Positions 28,866-38,675 of a stretch of 64,000 nt of DNA are shown here, in pieces. The position numbers were made by a program, and so were the translations under genes. Position 1 is the stretch's first letter. The number at the start of each line of letters is the position of its first letter. The notes beneath the pieces were generated by a model that worked only from the letters and a program-made list of their open reading frames with translations, was not told where the DNA came from and searched no databases. Where the stretch lies: contig NZ_CP014145.1 of assembly GCF_001542775.1 (NCBI RefSeq), positions 1,550,001 through 1,614,000 on the forward strand. The letters run 5' to 3'. This stretch comes from Microterricola viridarii (lineage in GTDB: Bacteria > Actinomycetota > Actinomycetes > Actinomycetales > Microbacteriaceae).

Positions 28866-29936
28866 GTGGTCGACTCCAGCGAAGCGTTCAGTGCGCCCCA
28901 GAGCTCGGCTTCTCGGGCCCATCGCGCAGCACGCATCGAAGACTGGGTTCATGCCCGGCGCGATCGCTCCGCCCGCAGGCGCGGACACCGCGAGACGGTC
29001 ATCCCCTACTCCGGCTACGGCGGAGACGGCTGGGTGCGCATCCTCTGCCGCGTGCTGCTCTCCCGCCCCGCCGACCCGCAGCCCGTCTCACCGCGCGCCA
29101 AGCGCCGCGCCGAGCGCCGCGGCACCGGGATGCGCGGCTGGCGCAGCTTCACCAGCGTCCCCGTCGGATCCGCCCGGGTGACCGTCGAGCTCGGCGGCCA
29201 GAGTTTCGATGTCATCGCCGACCGCGGCGGGGTCGTCGACACTGTCGTGCAGGTGAAGCTTGAGCCCGGCTGGCACACCGCGACCCTGCGCACCGCGGAA
29301 TCGCTGCCCGTCGAGGCTGAGCTGAACGTGGTCGACCCATCCGTGACGTTCGGTGTGCTGTCGGATGTCGACGACACGGTGATGGTCACGATGCTGCCCC
29401 GCCCGCTGCTCGCGGCCTGGAACACCTTCGTGCTCGACGAGCACGCCCGCATCCCGACGCCCGGCATGGCCGTGCTGTTGGAGAAGCTGGCCAGCTCCCG
29501 CCCCGGTACCCCGGTGATCTACCTCTCCACCGGCGCGTGGAATGTGGCTCCGACACTGAGCCGCTTCCTCTCCCGCAATCTGTACCCGAGCGGCGTGCTG
29601 CTGCTCACCGACTGGGGTCCCACCCACGACCGGCTGTTCCGGAGCGGGCGCGAGCACAAGCGGGACAACCTCAACCGGCTCGCGGCCGAGTTCCCGAACA
29701 TCCGCTGGCTGCTCGTCGGCGACGACGGCCAGCACGACGAGGAACACTACCGCCAGTTCGCCCTCGCCCACCCGGACAACGTGGCCGCGATCGCGATCCG
29801 CCAGCTCTCCCCCGGCGAGGCGGTGCTGGCCGGCGGTCGCTCCAAGCTGGAGGACGGCTACGGCGGGGTGCCGTGGGCGTACGCACCGGACGGTTCCGGC
29901 CTGGCCGACCAGCTGAGCGAGATCGGCGTCCTCTAG
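28866..29936 (+). CDS. App1-family (DUF2183) phosphatase-like protein
   Basis: 356-aa protein with the catalytic domain of the yeast App1 phosphatidate phosphatase family. The HAD-type DxDxT motif is DVDDT at 167-171, followed by PVIYLSTGAWN and WLLVGDDGQHDEEHY further on. The N-terminal part has a beta-rich domain. No signal peptide. GTG start; AAGACT lies six bases before it, weakly matching the leaderless pattern. Bacterial substrates are not established. Confidence 0.85.
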   Translation: MVDSSEAFSAPQSSASRAHRAARIEDWVHARRDRSARRRGHRETVIPYSGYGGDGWVRILCRVLLSRPADPQPVSPRAKRRAERRGTGMRGWRSFTSVPVGSARVTVELGGQSFDVIADRGGVVDTVVQVKLEPGWHTATLRTAESLPVEAELNVVDPSVTFGVLSDVDDTVMVTMLPRPLLAAWNTFVLDEHARIPTPGMAVLLEKLASSRPGTPVIYLSTGAWNVAPTLSRFLSRNLYPSGVLLLTDWGPTHDRLFRSGREHKRDNLNRLAAEFPNIRWLLVGDDGQHDEEHYRQFALAHPDNVAAIAIRQLSPGEAVLAGGRSKLEDGYGGVPWAYAPDGSGLADQLSEIGVL

Positions 29937-29952
29937 CCCGGCTCGCCGCGCT

Positions 29953-30009
29953 GCGCCACTTTCTGTGGCCTGCGCCGCATCGGGTGGCACACAGGGCAGA
30001 AAGTGGCGC
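29953..30009. repeat. Palindrome between convergent App1-like gene and pyrD
   Basis: Perfect 13-bp arms (GCGCCACTTTCTG at 29953-29965 and complement at 29997-30009) with a 31-base loop that contains further short complementary pieces. Located between two converging genes; a bidirectional terminator is likely. Confidence 0.7.
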
Positions 30010-30067
30010 TACGCAGGACCGTGCAGCGCAGTCCTGCACAGTCCTGCGCTGGCCGGACAGCTAGGAG

Positions 30068-31101
30068 CTAGCGTGTGGCGCGGATCCGGTCCAGGCCGCG
30101 GTTGATCTGACGAGCCCAGAGCGGGCCGCGGTAGAGGAACGCGGTGTAGCCCTGCACCAGGGTCGCCCCGGCGGCCAGGCGCTCCGCGACATCCTCCGCG
30201 GTTTCGACGCCGCCGGCCGAGATGACGCACAGCTCGGCGGGCACGTGTGCGCGGATCAGGCGCAGCACCGCCAGCGAGCGGGCGGCGAGCGGCGCGCCGG
30301 AGAGCCCTCCGGCGCCGGCGGCCTCGACGACGGATGCCGGCGTGGCCAGCCCCTCACGGGAGATCGTGGTGTTCGTGGCGATGATGCCGTCCAACCCGAG
30401 CTCGACGACGAGCCCGGCGATCTTGACGACTTCCTCGTCGAGGAGGTCGGGAGCGATCTTGACGAGCAGAGGGGTGGTTCCGCAGGCCTCCTTGACGGCG
30501 GAGAGAAGGGGCCGGAGCAGCTCCAGCTCCTGCAAACCGCGCAGGCCCGGCGTGTTCGGCGAGCTGACGTTCACGACCAGGTAGTCGGCCAGCGGCGCGA
30601 GCGCCTTGGCCGAGATCAGGTAGTCGTTCGTGGCATCCTCGACGGCGGTGACCCGGCTCTTGCCGATGTTCACGCCGATGACGGGACGGCCGGCGGTGGC
30701 GCGCGCCGCGCGGAGACGCTCGGTGGCGCCCGCCGCTCCCCATTGTTGAAGCCCATGCGGTTGATGACGGCGCGGTCCGGCACGAGGCGGAACAGGCGCG
30801 GCTGCTCGTTGCCCGGCTGCGCGTGGGCGGTGAGGGTGCCCACCTCGATGTGGCCGAAGCCGAGCTGGCCGAGGCCGATGACGGCCTTCGCGTCCTTGTC
30901 GAAGCCGGCAGCGACACCGAACGGGGTGTCGAAGTGCAGGCCGAGCGCCTGCACGGACTGGTCGGTGCGCGGGCGCGTGTAACGGTGCACGAGCCGGCCG
31001 AAGCCCGCGGTCGGCAGCGCCTTGATCACGCCGAACGCGAGGTGGTGCGCGCGCTCGGGGTCAAGCTTGGACAAGACGAGGGAGAAAAGTAGTGGATACA
31101 T
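30068..31101 (-). pseudogene. pyrD: Dihydroorotate dehydrogenase (quinone), frameshifted
   Basis: Fourth step of pyrimidine synthesis, a membrane-associated class 2 enzyme. Two frames together give a full-length protein. The upstream frame starts at ATG 31101 (MYPLLFSLVLSKL) and runs to NRMGFNNG; the downstream frame carries VIGVNIGKSRVT, NVSSPNTPGLRGLQ and IISAGGVETAEDV-type motifs. They join if one base is added at the four-C run 30738-30741 (plus strand). The total of 1034 bases is one short of a whole number of codons. As the rest is well conserved, a sequencing error is more likely than a decayed gene. Confidence 0.85.
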
Positions 31102-31159
31102 GCCTGAATCAGAATACCGGCAGGCAGGCCACCGGCGAGACCGCGAGGTGGGTAGTGGG

Positions 31160-31633
31160 TCAGTCGACCGGCTTCGGCGGCTTGCGCCCGGGCTCCGAGC
31201 GCAGCTGGGCGATGGCGGCCTCGAAGTCGTCGAGCGACTCAAACGCTTGGTAGACGCTGGCGAAACGGAGGAAAGCGACCTCGTCGAGTTCGCGCAGCGG
31301 CGCGAGGATCGCGAGGCCGATGTCGTTGGCCTCGATCTGGGATGCACCGGTGGACCGGATCGTCTCCTCGACCTTTTGCGCCAGCACGGCCAGGTCGGAG
31401 TCGGTGACGGGCCGTCCCTGGCAGGCCTTGCGTACGCCGGCGACGACCTTCTCGCGGCTGAACAGCTCAACGACGCCGTTGCGCTTGGTCACGGCGAGGG
31501 TGGCTGTCTCAGTGGTGCTGAAACGGCGGCCGCACTCTGGGCATTGGCGGCGGCGGCGGATGGAGAGCCCGTCATCGCTGGTGCGCGAATCGATGACCCG
31601 GGAGTCGGGGTGGCGGCAGAACGGGCAATACAT
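31160..31633 (-). CDS. nrdR: Transcriptional repressor NrdR
   Basis: Zinc-ribbon and ATP-cone repressor of ribonucleotide reductase genes. 157 aa with C3/C6 and C31/C34 zinc ligands (MYCPFC and CPECGRRF) and an ATP-cone domain at about 46-136 ([20 protein letters not shown]). Located 58 bases upstream of pyrD on the same strand. TAGGCT lies 9 bases before the ATG, implying a very short or absent leader. Confidence 0.95.
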   Translation of the reverse strand: MYCPFCRHPDSRVIDSRTSDDGLSIRRRRQCPECGRRFSTTETATLAVTKRNGVVELFSREKVVAGVRKACQGRPVTDSDLAVLAQKVEETIRSTGASQIEANDIGLAILAPLRELDEVAFLRFASVYQAFESLDDFEAAIAQLRSEPGRKPPKPVD

Positions 31634-31673
31634 CGTGCCCCCAGCCTAGCCGGTCGCGCGGCGGGGCGGCCGC

Positions 31674-31679
31674 TACAGT
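31674..31679 (+). promoter_or_regulatory. Candidate -10 element for leaderless membrane-protein gene
   Basis: TACAGT, then six bases, then the ATG at 31686; no separate ribosome-binding site. Confidence 0.45.
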
Positions 31680-31685
31680 GGGGGC

Positions 31686-32354
31686 ATGACCGCGACGGAT
31701 GACGCACAGCGGCGCCGCGCCGACGAGGCGCTCCCCAGCTGGCTGGTCGCCCACCCTCTCCTCGCCGGCTGGCTCTGGCTCGCCGCCTTCGGCGTTCTGG
31801 CCATCGCCGCCGCCGCGCTCGACTGGAGTGCACCGGTGGTGCTGGCCGTCGTCGCCTTACTGGTGCTGCCCCCGGTCGCGGCCATGATCGTCGTGCTCCA
31901 GGCGACGCCGCGGCGCGCACTCGAGACCCACGGCTCCGTGCTCGGCCACTTCCTCACCCGGTACCTGGTCATCATCGCCGGGTTCCTGGCCTGGACGGCG
32001 TCGATCGTGCTGGGCGCCACCATCTCGACCACGCTCTCGCTGCTGGCAGAGGGCCGAGAGAACGAGGTGCTCGGCACCGGCTTCAGCCTCGTGCTGGGAA
32101 TCGTGCTGCCCGCAATCACGGTGCTCTGGATCGTCTTCCTGCTGCGCTGCGCCTGGTTCCTCATGAAGGTGCGCGGCTGGCGGCAGTTCCCGGCGAGCAC
32201 CACGGTGCCCGCCCGGCTGCTCCTCCGGCAGCCGCGGCTGCGCGCCGTCACAATCGGCCTGGCCCACCCCGGCGTGCTGATCACCGCCGCGCTCGCCTCC
32301 GGAGTCTTCCTGTTGGCGATCGAGATCGACGAGCTCACGCTGTTGTTGGCGTGA
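31686..32354 (+). CDS. Hypothetical polytopic membrane protein
   Basis: 222-aa protein with five predicted membrane helices (about 27-46, 48-70, 91-112, 130-155, 195-215). No recognised catalytic motif. Divergent from nrdR and convergent with hisD, which begins its terminal codon only 17 bases away. I do not recognise the family. Confidence 0.75.
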   Translation: MTATDDAQRRRADEALPSWLVAHPLLAGWLWLAAFGVLAIAAAALDWSAPVVLAVVALLVLPPVAAMIVVLQATPRRALETHGSVLGHFLTRYLVIIAGFLAWTASIVLGATISTTLSLLAEGRENEVLGTGFSLVLGIVLPAITVLWIVFLLRCAWFLMKVRGWRQFPASTTVPARLLLRQPRLRAVTIGLAHPGVLITAALASGVFLLAIEIDELTLLLA

Positions 32355-32371
32355 GCCCGCCAGACCTGCAT

Positions 32372-33676
32372 CTAGACGAAGCGGGCGCTGACGGCGTCGC
32401 CGTGCGCGGGCAGGGCCTCGGCGTCGCTGAGCGCGAGCACGTTGGCGTGCACCTCGGCCAGGGCCTCGCGGCTGTAACGCACCACCTGCTGCGGGCGCAG
32501 GAATGTCGACGCGCCGAGGCCCGCAGAGAAGCGCGCCTGGCCGCCGGTTGGCAGCACGTGGTTCGAGCCGGCCGAGTAGTCGCCGAGGCTCACCGGCGAG
32601 TTCTCGCCGAGGAAGATCGCGCCGGCGTTCTCGATGAGCTCCAGCACCTCCTCCGGCTTCTCGGTCTGGATCTCAAGGTGCTCCGGCCCGAACGCGTTGC
32701 TGAAGGCCGCGGCGGCCTCGATGTCGTCGACGAGCACGACCGCGGACTGCGGCCCGGTCAGCGCGGCGGTCACCCGGGCGGAGTGGGTCGTCGTCTCGGC
32801 CAGGCGTTCGAGCTCGCGCTCGACGGATGCCGCCAACTCGGCGTCGTTCGTGACCAGCACGGTCGCGGCGAGCTCATCGTGTTCGGCCTGGCTGACCAGG
32901 TCGGCGGCGATCAGCGCGGCATCGCCGGTGGAGTCGGCGATGACGAGGATGTCGGTGGGGCCGGCCTCCGCGTCGATGCCGGCCTGGCCGCGAATCAGTC
33001 GCTTGGCGGCGGCGACGTAGACGTTGCCGGGGCCGGTGACCATCTGCACGGGGTCGAGGCCGATGCCGTGCACCCCGTAGGCAAAAGCGCCCACGGCGCC
33101 CGCGCCGCCCATGGCATACACCTCGGTGATGCCAAGGAGCCCGGCCACGGCGAGGATCGTCGGGTGCACGCGCCCGCCGAAGGCGGCCTGCGGCGGGGAG
33201 GCGAGCGCGATGGAGCGCACCCCGGCGGTCTGCGCGGGCACGACGTTCATGACGACGCTCGACGGGTAGACGGCCTTGCCGCCGGGAACGTAGAGCCCGA
33301 CCCGGCCGACCGGCTGCCAGCGCTGAATGATCTCGGCACCCGGCGCGACCACGGTGGTCACGGCGGGCGGCACCTGGGCGGCGCTGGCCAGCCGCACCCG
33401 GCGGATGGTCTCCAGGATGGCGGCGTGGACGGCCTCATCGAGGGCTGCCACGGCCTCATCGATGTGCTGCTGCGGCACCCGGATCGACTCGGGGCGCACC
33501 CGGTCGAGCCGCTCGGCCTGGTCCAGCAGGGCATGCTCACCGCGGGCGCGGACGTCGTCGATGAGCTCTGCCGCCACCTCCAACGCGACAGTCACATCGG
33601 TGCTCGCACGGGGCACGAGGGCGAGGAGTTCGGCGGGGGTCGGCTGGAGACCGCGCAGGTCAATCGTCTGGATCAT
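32372..33676 (-). CDS. hisD: Histidinol dehydrogenase
   Basis: Zinc-dependent enzyme of the last two steps of histidine synthesis. 434 aa with PVGRVGLYVPGGKAVYPSSV, MVTGPGNVYVAAAKRL, SQAEHDE, FGPEHLEI and SAGSNHVLPTGG, all family-conserved. Usually first in the his operon in actinobacteria, but here the next genes downstream on the minus strand are not his genes. Confidence 0.96.
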   Translation of the reverse strand: MIQTIDLRGLQPTPAELLALVPRASTDVTVALEVAAELIDDVRARGEHALLDQAERLDRVRPESIRVPQQHIDEAVAALDEAVHAAILETIRRVRLASAAQVPPAVTTVVAPGAEIIQRWQPVGRVGLYVPGGKAVYPSSVVMNVVPAQTAGVRSIALASPPQAAFGGRVHPTILAVAGLLGITEVYAMGGAGAVGAFAYGVHGIGLDPVQMVTGPGNVYVAAAKRLIRGQAGIDAEAGPTDILVIADSTGDAALIAADLVSQAEHDELAATVLVTNDAELAASVERELERLAETTTHSARVTAALTGPQSAVVLVDDIEAAAAFSNAFGPEHLEIQTEKPEEVLELIENAGAIFLGENSPVSLGDYSAGSNHVLPTGGQARFSAGLGASTFLRPQQVVRYSREALAEVHANVLALSDAEALPAHGDAVSARFV

Positions 33677-33743
33677 GATCTGCCCAGTTTATCTGCACGT
33701 GGGTGGGGCGACCGCTGGGAATACGCGCCCCGCGCGGGCGCTT

Positions 33744-33749
33744 GATACT
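33744..33749 (+). promoter_or_regulatory. Candidate -10 element for leaderless flavin reductase gene
   Basis: GATACT, then five bases, then the ATG at 33755. The first base departs from the TANNNT consensus. Confidence 0.35.
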
Positions 33750-33754
33750 GGCGT

Positions 33755-34270
33755 ATGACTATTTCCGCCCCGTCCCCAGAGAACATGCCCGACGACCTGC
33801 ACGCTTTCAAGCAGGCGTTCCGTCGCCATGCCGCGGGCGTCGCCATTGTCACGGCCCTGGACCCGGAGGGGAAGCCGGTCGGCTTCACCGCTACCTCGCT
33901 CGCCTCCCTGGCGGCGGTTCCGCCTCTGGCCACGTTCAACATGGCGCGCTCCGCCAGCGCCTGGCGGGCGATCACCGAGACCGACAGGGTCGTGATCCAC
34001 ATGCTGGGCGCCCGCAACCGTGCGATCGCCGAGATCATGGCGCGTGACGCCTCCGAGCGTTTCATCGGCGATCACTGGCACTTGGGGCCGCACGGCCTGC
34101 CCGTCATCAACGACGTCACGGCGTGGATGAGTGGCCGCATCCTGGAGCGAGTCCCGGTTCACAACAACGCCGTGGTGATCGTGCAGATCGAGGAGGGCGC
34201 CCTGGGCGCGGATGACGCGCCGCTGCTGTACCACGAGCGCGCCTACCGCACCCCCGGCGAGATCGTCTGA
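33755..34270 (+). CDS. Flavin reductase family protein
   Basis: 171-aa FMN-binding split-barrel protein, with FRRHAAGVAIVT and GFTATSLASLAAVPPL as in flavin:NAD(P)H reductases that supply reduced flavin to two-component monooxygenases. No partner monooxygenase is adjacent, so the pathway is unknown. Divergent from hisD. Confidence 0.87.
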   Translation: MTISAPSPENMPDDLHAFKQAFRRHAAGVAIVTALDPEGKPVGFTATSLASLAAVPPLATFNMARSASAWRAITETDRVVIHMLGARNRAIAEIMARDASERFIGDHWHLGPHGLPVINDVTAWMSGRILERVPVHNNAVVIVQIEEGALGADDAPLLYHERAYRTPGEIV

Positions 34271-34274
34271 CCCG

Positions 34275-35060
34275 TACCGTTCCGGCCGCTGGCTGGAGGG
34301 CGGCGCGTATCGAGACCTCGCATGCGGATCTCGATACGGCCCTAGCGGGCCTACTCGATCAACGGAAAAGGGACCCTGCGGTTGCGGCGCCGGCTTCGGT
34401 CGCTGGCGCTCCCTCGAGCCAACGGGAAAACACCCGCCGGCTTGAGGGCAGCGCATATCGAGACCTCGCAAGCCGATCTCGATACGGCCCTAGCGGGCCT
34501 ACTCGATCAACGGAATGTTGCGGCGCCGGCTTCGGTCGCTGGCGCTCCCTCGAGCCAACGGGAGAACACCCGCCGGCTGGAGGGCGGCGCGCCGCGAGGA
34601 ACGAGCAGCGCACCGCCCGAAGCCCCGGAGTCGACCCGATCGGCTCGCCCCGGCGTCCGCCCGCCACCCCGCTGGTCGAGTAGCGCCGCCCGCGGCGCGT
34701 ATCGAGACCTCGCAAGCCGATCTCGATACGGCCCTAGCGGGCCTACTCGATCAACGGAATGTTGCGGCGCCGGCTTCGGTCGCTGGCGCTCCCTCAAGCC
34801 AACGGGAAAACACCGCCGGCTGGAGGGCGGCGTGCCGCGAGGAACGAGCAGCGCACCGCCCGAAGCCCCGGAGGCAACCCGATCGGCTCGCCCCGGCATC
34901 CGCCCGCCACCCCGCTGGTCGAATAGCGCCGCCCGCGGCGCATATCGAGACCTCGCAAGCCGATCTCGATACGGCCCTAGCGGGCCTACTCGATCAACGG
35001 AATGTTGCGGCGCCGGCCTCGGTCGCTGGCGCTCCCTCCAGCCAACGGCCAAGGGAGCGC
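34275..35060. repeat. Repeat block between flavin reductase gene and dnaE, with about 244-bp tandem units
   Basis: Units starting ACTCGATCAACGGAATG are at 34501, 34745 and 34988, so two nearly identical 243-244 bp copies plus a partial third. Each carries TCTCGATACGGCCCTAG followed by CGGGCCTACTCGATCA; four copies of that motif are at about 34328, 34475, 34718 and 34962. Each is preceded by an inverted pair TATCGAGA/TCTCGATA. A separate sub-repeat, GGTCGCTGGCGCTCCCTC, recurs. Frames open here are repeat artefacts; I see no gene. Confidence 0.88.
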
Positions 35061-35085
35061 CAGCGCCGGCGGGCAAACGGCGGGG

Positions 35086-38000
35086 CTAGACCAGGCAGTT
35101 CGGGCCGAGGAGGCTCTTCAGCTCTCCGTAGAGGTCGGCCGTCACCGTGACCGAGTGCCGGGGCAGCTCGAACACGCGCGCCGTGCCGCCGCGGGTGAGC
35201 TTCAGTCGAACCTCGTTGGCGCCTGCGTGCCGGGTGAGGATCTCGTCCAGCGCCTTCACCGTGTCCGGCGTTGCACGCTGGTCGGGCATCGAGATGTTGA
35301 CGGTGCCCTCGACCTCGTCCTGGCCCATGTCCGGGGTCATCAGGCTGAACGCGTGCAGGTTCATGCCGTCGTCGCGCATGCTGACCCGGCCACGCACCAC
35401 GGCGATGGAGTCGGCGATGAGCAGCGGCGCGAATTCCTGGTAGCCCTTGCCCATGAACATCACGGTGATCTCGCCGCCGAAGTCCTCGACGGTGATCATG
35501 CCGTACTGGTTGCCCGAGTTCTTGGCTGTGCGGTGCTGCACGCTGGTGACGAGGCCGGCGATGGTGACGGTCTCGCCGTCTTCGATGGTCTCGGATGCCA
35601 TCAGCTCTGCGATCGAGATGCTGGCGTGCTTCGCCAAGGGCACTTCGAGCCCGGCCAGCGGGTGGTCGGAGACGTAGAGGCCGAGCATCTCGCGCTCGAA
35701 GGCGAGCTTGTCCTTCTTGGCCCACTCGGGGCGCTCGGGAACGTCGGAGGACGGAGCCTCGCCGACCTCCTCGAACAGGCTGTCGAAGTCGAATCCGACG
35801 TTGCCGTTCTCCTCGTCGCGCTTGATCTTCACGGCCGACTCGACGGCCGACTCGTGGACCTCGATCAGGGCGCGGCGGGTGTTGCCGAGCGAGTCGAACG
35901 CGCCGGCCTTGATCAGCGACTCGACGGTGCGCTTGTTGGTGGCGTGGATCGGCACCTTGCGCAAGTAGTCGTGGAAGCCGTCGAATCGGCCCTTCTCCTC
36001 GCGCGCCGCCCGGATGCCCTCGACCACGTTGAATCCGACGTTGCGCACCGCGCCCAGACCGAATCGGATGTCGGTGCCGACGGCGGCGAAGAAGCCGATC
36101 GACTCGTTGACGTCCGGCGGCAGCACCTTGATGCCCATGCGGCGACACTCGTTGAGGTAGATCGCCATCTTGTCTTTGGAGTCGCCGACACTGGTCAGTA
36201 GCGCGGCCATGTACTCGGCCGGGTAGTGCGCCTTGAGGTACGCCGTCCAGTAGGAGACGACGCCGTAGGCGGCGGAGTGGGCCTTGTTGAAGGCGTAGTC
36301 GGAGAAGGGCAGCAGGATGTCCCAGAGCGCCTTGACGGCGGCATCCGTGAAGCCGTTCGCGTGCATTCCGGCACGGAAGCCTTCGTACTGCTTGTCCAGC
36401 TCCGACTTCTTCTTCTTGCCCATGGCGCGGCGCAGGATGTCGGCCTGGCCGAGCGAGAAGCCGGCGACCTTCTGCGCGATCGACATCACCTGCTCCTGGT
36501 AGATGATGAGGCCGTATGTACCGCCGAGCACCTCCTCGAGGGCGTCCGCCAGCTCGGGGTGGATCGGCGTGATCGGCTGCAGGCCGTTCTTGCGCAGCGC
36601 ATAGTTGGTGTGCGAGTCAGCGCCCATCGGGCCCGGGCGGTACAGCGCCAGCACGGCCGAGATGTCCTCGAAGTTGTCGGGCTTCATCAGGCGCAGCAGG
36701 CCGCGCATGGGCCCACCGTCGAGCTGGAAGACGCCGAGGGTGTCGCCGCGGGCGAGCAGCTCGTACGCGGCGACGTCGTCGAGCTCGAGCTCCTCCAGCA
36801 CGAGTCGGTGGCCGCGGTTCAGCTCGATGTTGTCGAGGGCGTCCGAGACAATGGTCAGGTTGCGGAGGCCGAGGAAGTCCATCTTGATCAGCCCGAGCGC
36901 TTCCGCAGCCGGGTAATCGAACTGCGTGACGATCTGGCCGTCCTGCTCGCGCTTCATGATCGGGATGATGTCGATCAGGGGGTCGCTGGACATGATCACG
37001 CCGGCGGCGTGCACGCCCCACTGGCGCTTCAGGTTCTCCAGGCCCAGCGCCGTCTCGAAGACGGTCTTGGCCTCGTGGTCGGTCTCGACGACCGCGCGGA
37101 TGTCTGCGGCCTCCTTGTAGCGCGGGTGCGCCTTGTCGAAGATGCCCGTGAGGGGGATGTCCTTGCCCATGACGGGCGGCGGCATCGCCTTGGTGAGCTT
37201 GTCGCCCATGCCGAAGGGGAAGCCGAGCACGCGGGACGAGTCTTTCAGCGCCTGCTTGGCCTTGATGGTGCCGTAGGTGACGATCTGGGCGACGCGCTCA
37301 GAGCCGTACTTCTCCGTCACGTACTTGATGACCTCGCCGCGGCGACGATCATCGAAGTCGACGTCGAAGTCGGGCATGGAGACGCGCTCCGGGTTGAGGA
37401 AGCGCTCGAAGATCAGACCGTGCACCAGAGGGTCCAGGTCGGTGATGCCCATGGCGTATGCTGCCATGGAGCCGGCGCCAGAGCCTCGGCCGGGGCCGAC
37501 GCGGATGCCGTTGCGCTTGGACCAGTTGATGAAGTCGGCGACGACGAGGAAGTAGCCGGGGAAGCCCATCTGCAGGATGACGCCGGTCTCGTAGTCGGCC
37601 TGCCTGCGCACATCGTCCGGGATGCCGTTCGGGTAGCGCACGGCAAGGCCCGCGTCGACCTCCTTGGCGAACCAGGTGTCCTCCGTCTCGCCCTCCGGCA
37701 CCGGGAAGCGCGGCATGTAGCTTTTCGAGGTGTCGAACTGCACGTCGCAGCGCTCGGCGATCAGCAGCGTGTTGTCGCAGGCGGAGATGTTGTCGCGGAA
37801 CAGGTGACGCATCTGCGCGGCGCTCTTCAGATAGAACTCGTCGGCGTCGAACTTGAAGCGGTTCGGGTCGTCCAGGGTCGAGCCGGACTGCACGCAGAGC
37901 AGGGCGGCGTGCGCCGTGGCGTCGTGGGCGTGCGTGTAGTGCAGGTCGTTGGTGGCCACCAGCGGCAGGTCGAGTTCCTTGGCCAGCCGCAACAGTTCAC

Positions 38001-38616
38001 TGATGGTTCGCCGCTCGACGTCGATGCCGTGGTCCATCACCTCGACGAAGAAGTTCTCCTTGCCGAAGATGTCGCGGAAGTCTCCCGCCGCCTTCTTCGC
38101 CTCCTCGTACTGGCCGAGGCGCAGGCGCGTCTGCACCTCGCCACCGGCGCAGCCGGTCGTGGCGATGACGCCCTTCGCGTACTCCGAGAGCAGCTCGCGG
38201 TCCATGCGGGGCTTGAAGTAGTAGCCCTCGATGGAGGCCTTGGACGACATCCGGAACAGGTTGTGCATGCCCTCTGTCGTCTCAGAGAGCAGGGTCATGT
38301 GAGTGTAGGCGCCGGAGCCGGAGACGTCGTCCTCGCCTTGCGCGCCGCTGCCCCACTTGACGCGGGTGCGGTCGCCGCGGGCGGTGCCGGGCGTGACGTA
38401 GGCCTCGGTGCCGATGATCGGCTTCACCCCGGCCGCGTTGGCCTGGTTCCAGAAGTCGAAGGCGCCGAACATGTTGCCGTGGTCGGTGACGGCGATGGCC
38501 GGCATCTTCTCGGCGACGACGGCTTCCATCAGCGGCTTGATGTGCGCGGCGCCGTCCAGCATGGAGTACTCGCTGTGCACGTGGAGGTGTACGAAGGAGT
38601 CGTTTGCTGCAGTCAC
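35086..38616 (-). CDS. dnaE: DNA polymerase III subunit alpha
   Basis: Replicative DNA polymerase of 1176 aa, DnaE1 type. An N-terminal PHP domain begins HLHVHSEYSMLDGA; the palm has the catalytic aspartates in PDFDVDFDDRRRGEV near residue 418; a helix-hairpin-helix and OB-fold follow (VTIAGLVTSVQHRTAKNSGNQYG). All motifs look intact. It lies 59 bases downstream of the RluD-type gene, in the conserved actinobacterial order lspA-rluD-dnaE. Confidence 0.97.
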   Translation of the reverse strand: MTAANDSFVHLHVHSEYSMLDGAAHIKPLMEAVVAEKMPAIAVTDHGNMFGAFDFWNQANAAGVKPIIGTEAYVTPGTARGDRTRVKWGSGAQGEDDVSGSGAYTHMTLLSETTEGMHNLFRMSSKASIEGYYFKPRMDRELLSEYAKGVIATTGCAGGEVQTRLRLGQYEEAKKAAGDFRDIFGKENFFVEVMDHGIDVERRTISELLRLAKELDLPLVATNDLHYTHAHDATAHAALLCVQSGSTLDDPNRFKFDADEFYLKSAAQMRHLFRDNISACDNTLLIAERCDVQFDTSKSYMPRFPVPEGETEDTWFAKEVDAGLAVRYPNGIPDDVRRQADYETGVILQMGFPGYFLVVADFINWSKRNGIRVGPGRGSGAGSMAAYAMGITDLDPLVHGLIFERFLNPERVSMPDFDVDFDDRRRGEVIKYVTEKYGSERVAQIVTYGTIKAKQALKDSSRVLGFPFGMGDKLTKAMPPPVMGKDIPLTGIFDKAHPRYKEAADIRAVVETDHEAKTVFETALGLENLKRQWGVHAAGVIMSSDPLIDIIPIMKREQDGQIVTQFDYPAAEALGLIKMDFLGLRNLTIVSDALDNIELNRGHRLVLEELELDDVAAYELLARGDTLGVFQLDGGPMRGLLRLMKPDNFEDISAVLALYRPGPMGADSHTNYALRKNGLQPITPIHPELADALEEVLGGTYGLIIYQEQVMSIAQKVAGFSLGQADILRRAMGKKKKSELDKQYEGFRAGMHANGFTDAAVKALWDILLPFSDYAFNKAHSAAYGVVSYWTAYLKAHYPAEYMAALLTSVGDSKDKMAIYLNECRRMGIKVLPPDVNESIGFFAAVGTDIRFGLGAVRNVGFNVVEGIRAAREEKGRFDGFHDYLRKVPIHATNKRTVESLIKAGAFDSLGNTRRALIEVHESAVESAVKIKRDEENGNVGFDFDSLFEEVGEAPSSDVPERPEWAKKDKLAFEREMLGLYVSDHPLAGLEVPLAKHASISIAELMASETIEDGETVTIAGLVTSVQHRTAKNSGNQYGMITVEDFGGEITVMFMGKGYQEFAPLLIADSIAVVRGRVSMRDDGMNLHAFSLMTPDMGQDEVEGTVNISMPDQRATPDTVKALDEILTRHAGANEVRLKLTRGGTARVFELPRHSVTVTADLYGELKSLLGPNCLV

Positions 38617-38675
38617 GTGTTTCTCCGACTAATTCGAAAGCGGGTGGTGCTGGGTGTTACTGAAAAGAAAGCACA

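Noticed and set aside
30068..31101. Programmed ribosomal frameshift in pyrD
   Set aside because: The site has no clear slippery heptamer with a downstream structure, the family does not use frameshifting, and three other genes show the same kind of one-base loss.
34382..35150. Possible proteins in the repeat block
   Set aside because: Frames are open only because the repeats are GC-rich and periodic; the predicted peptides are themselves repeated and lack domains.
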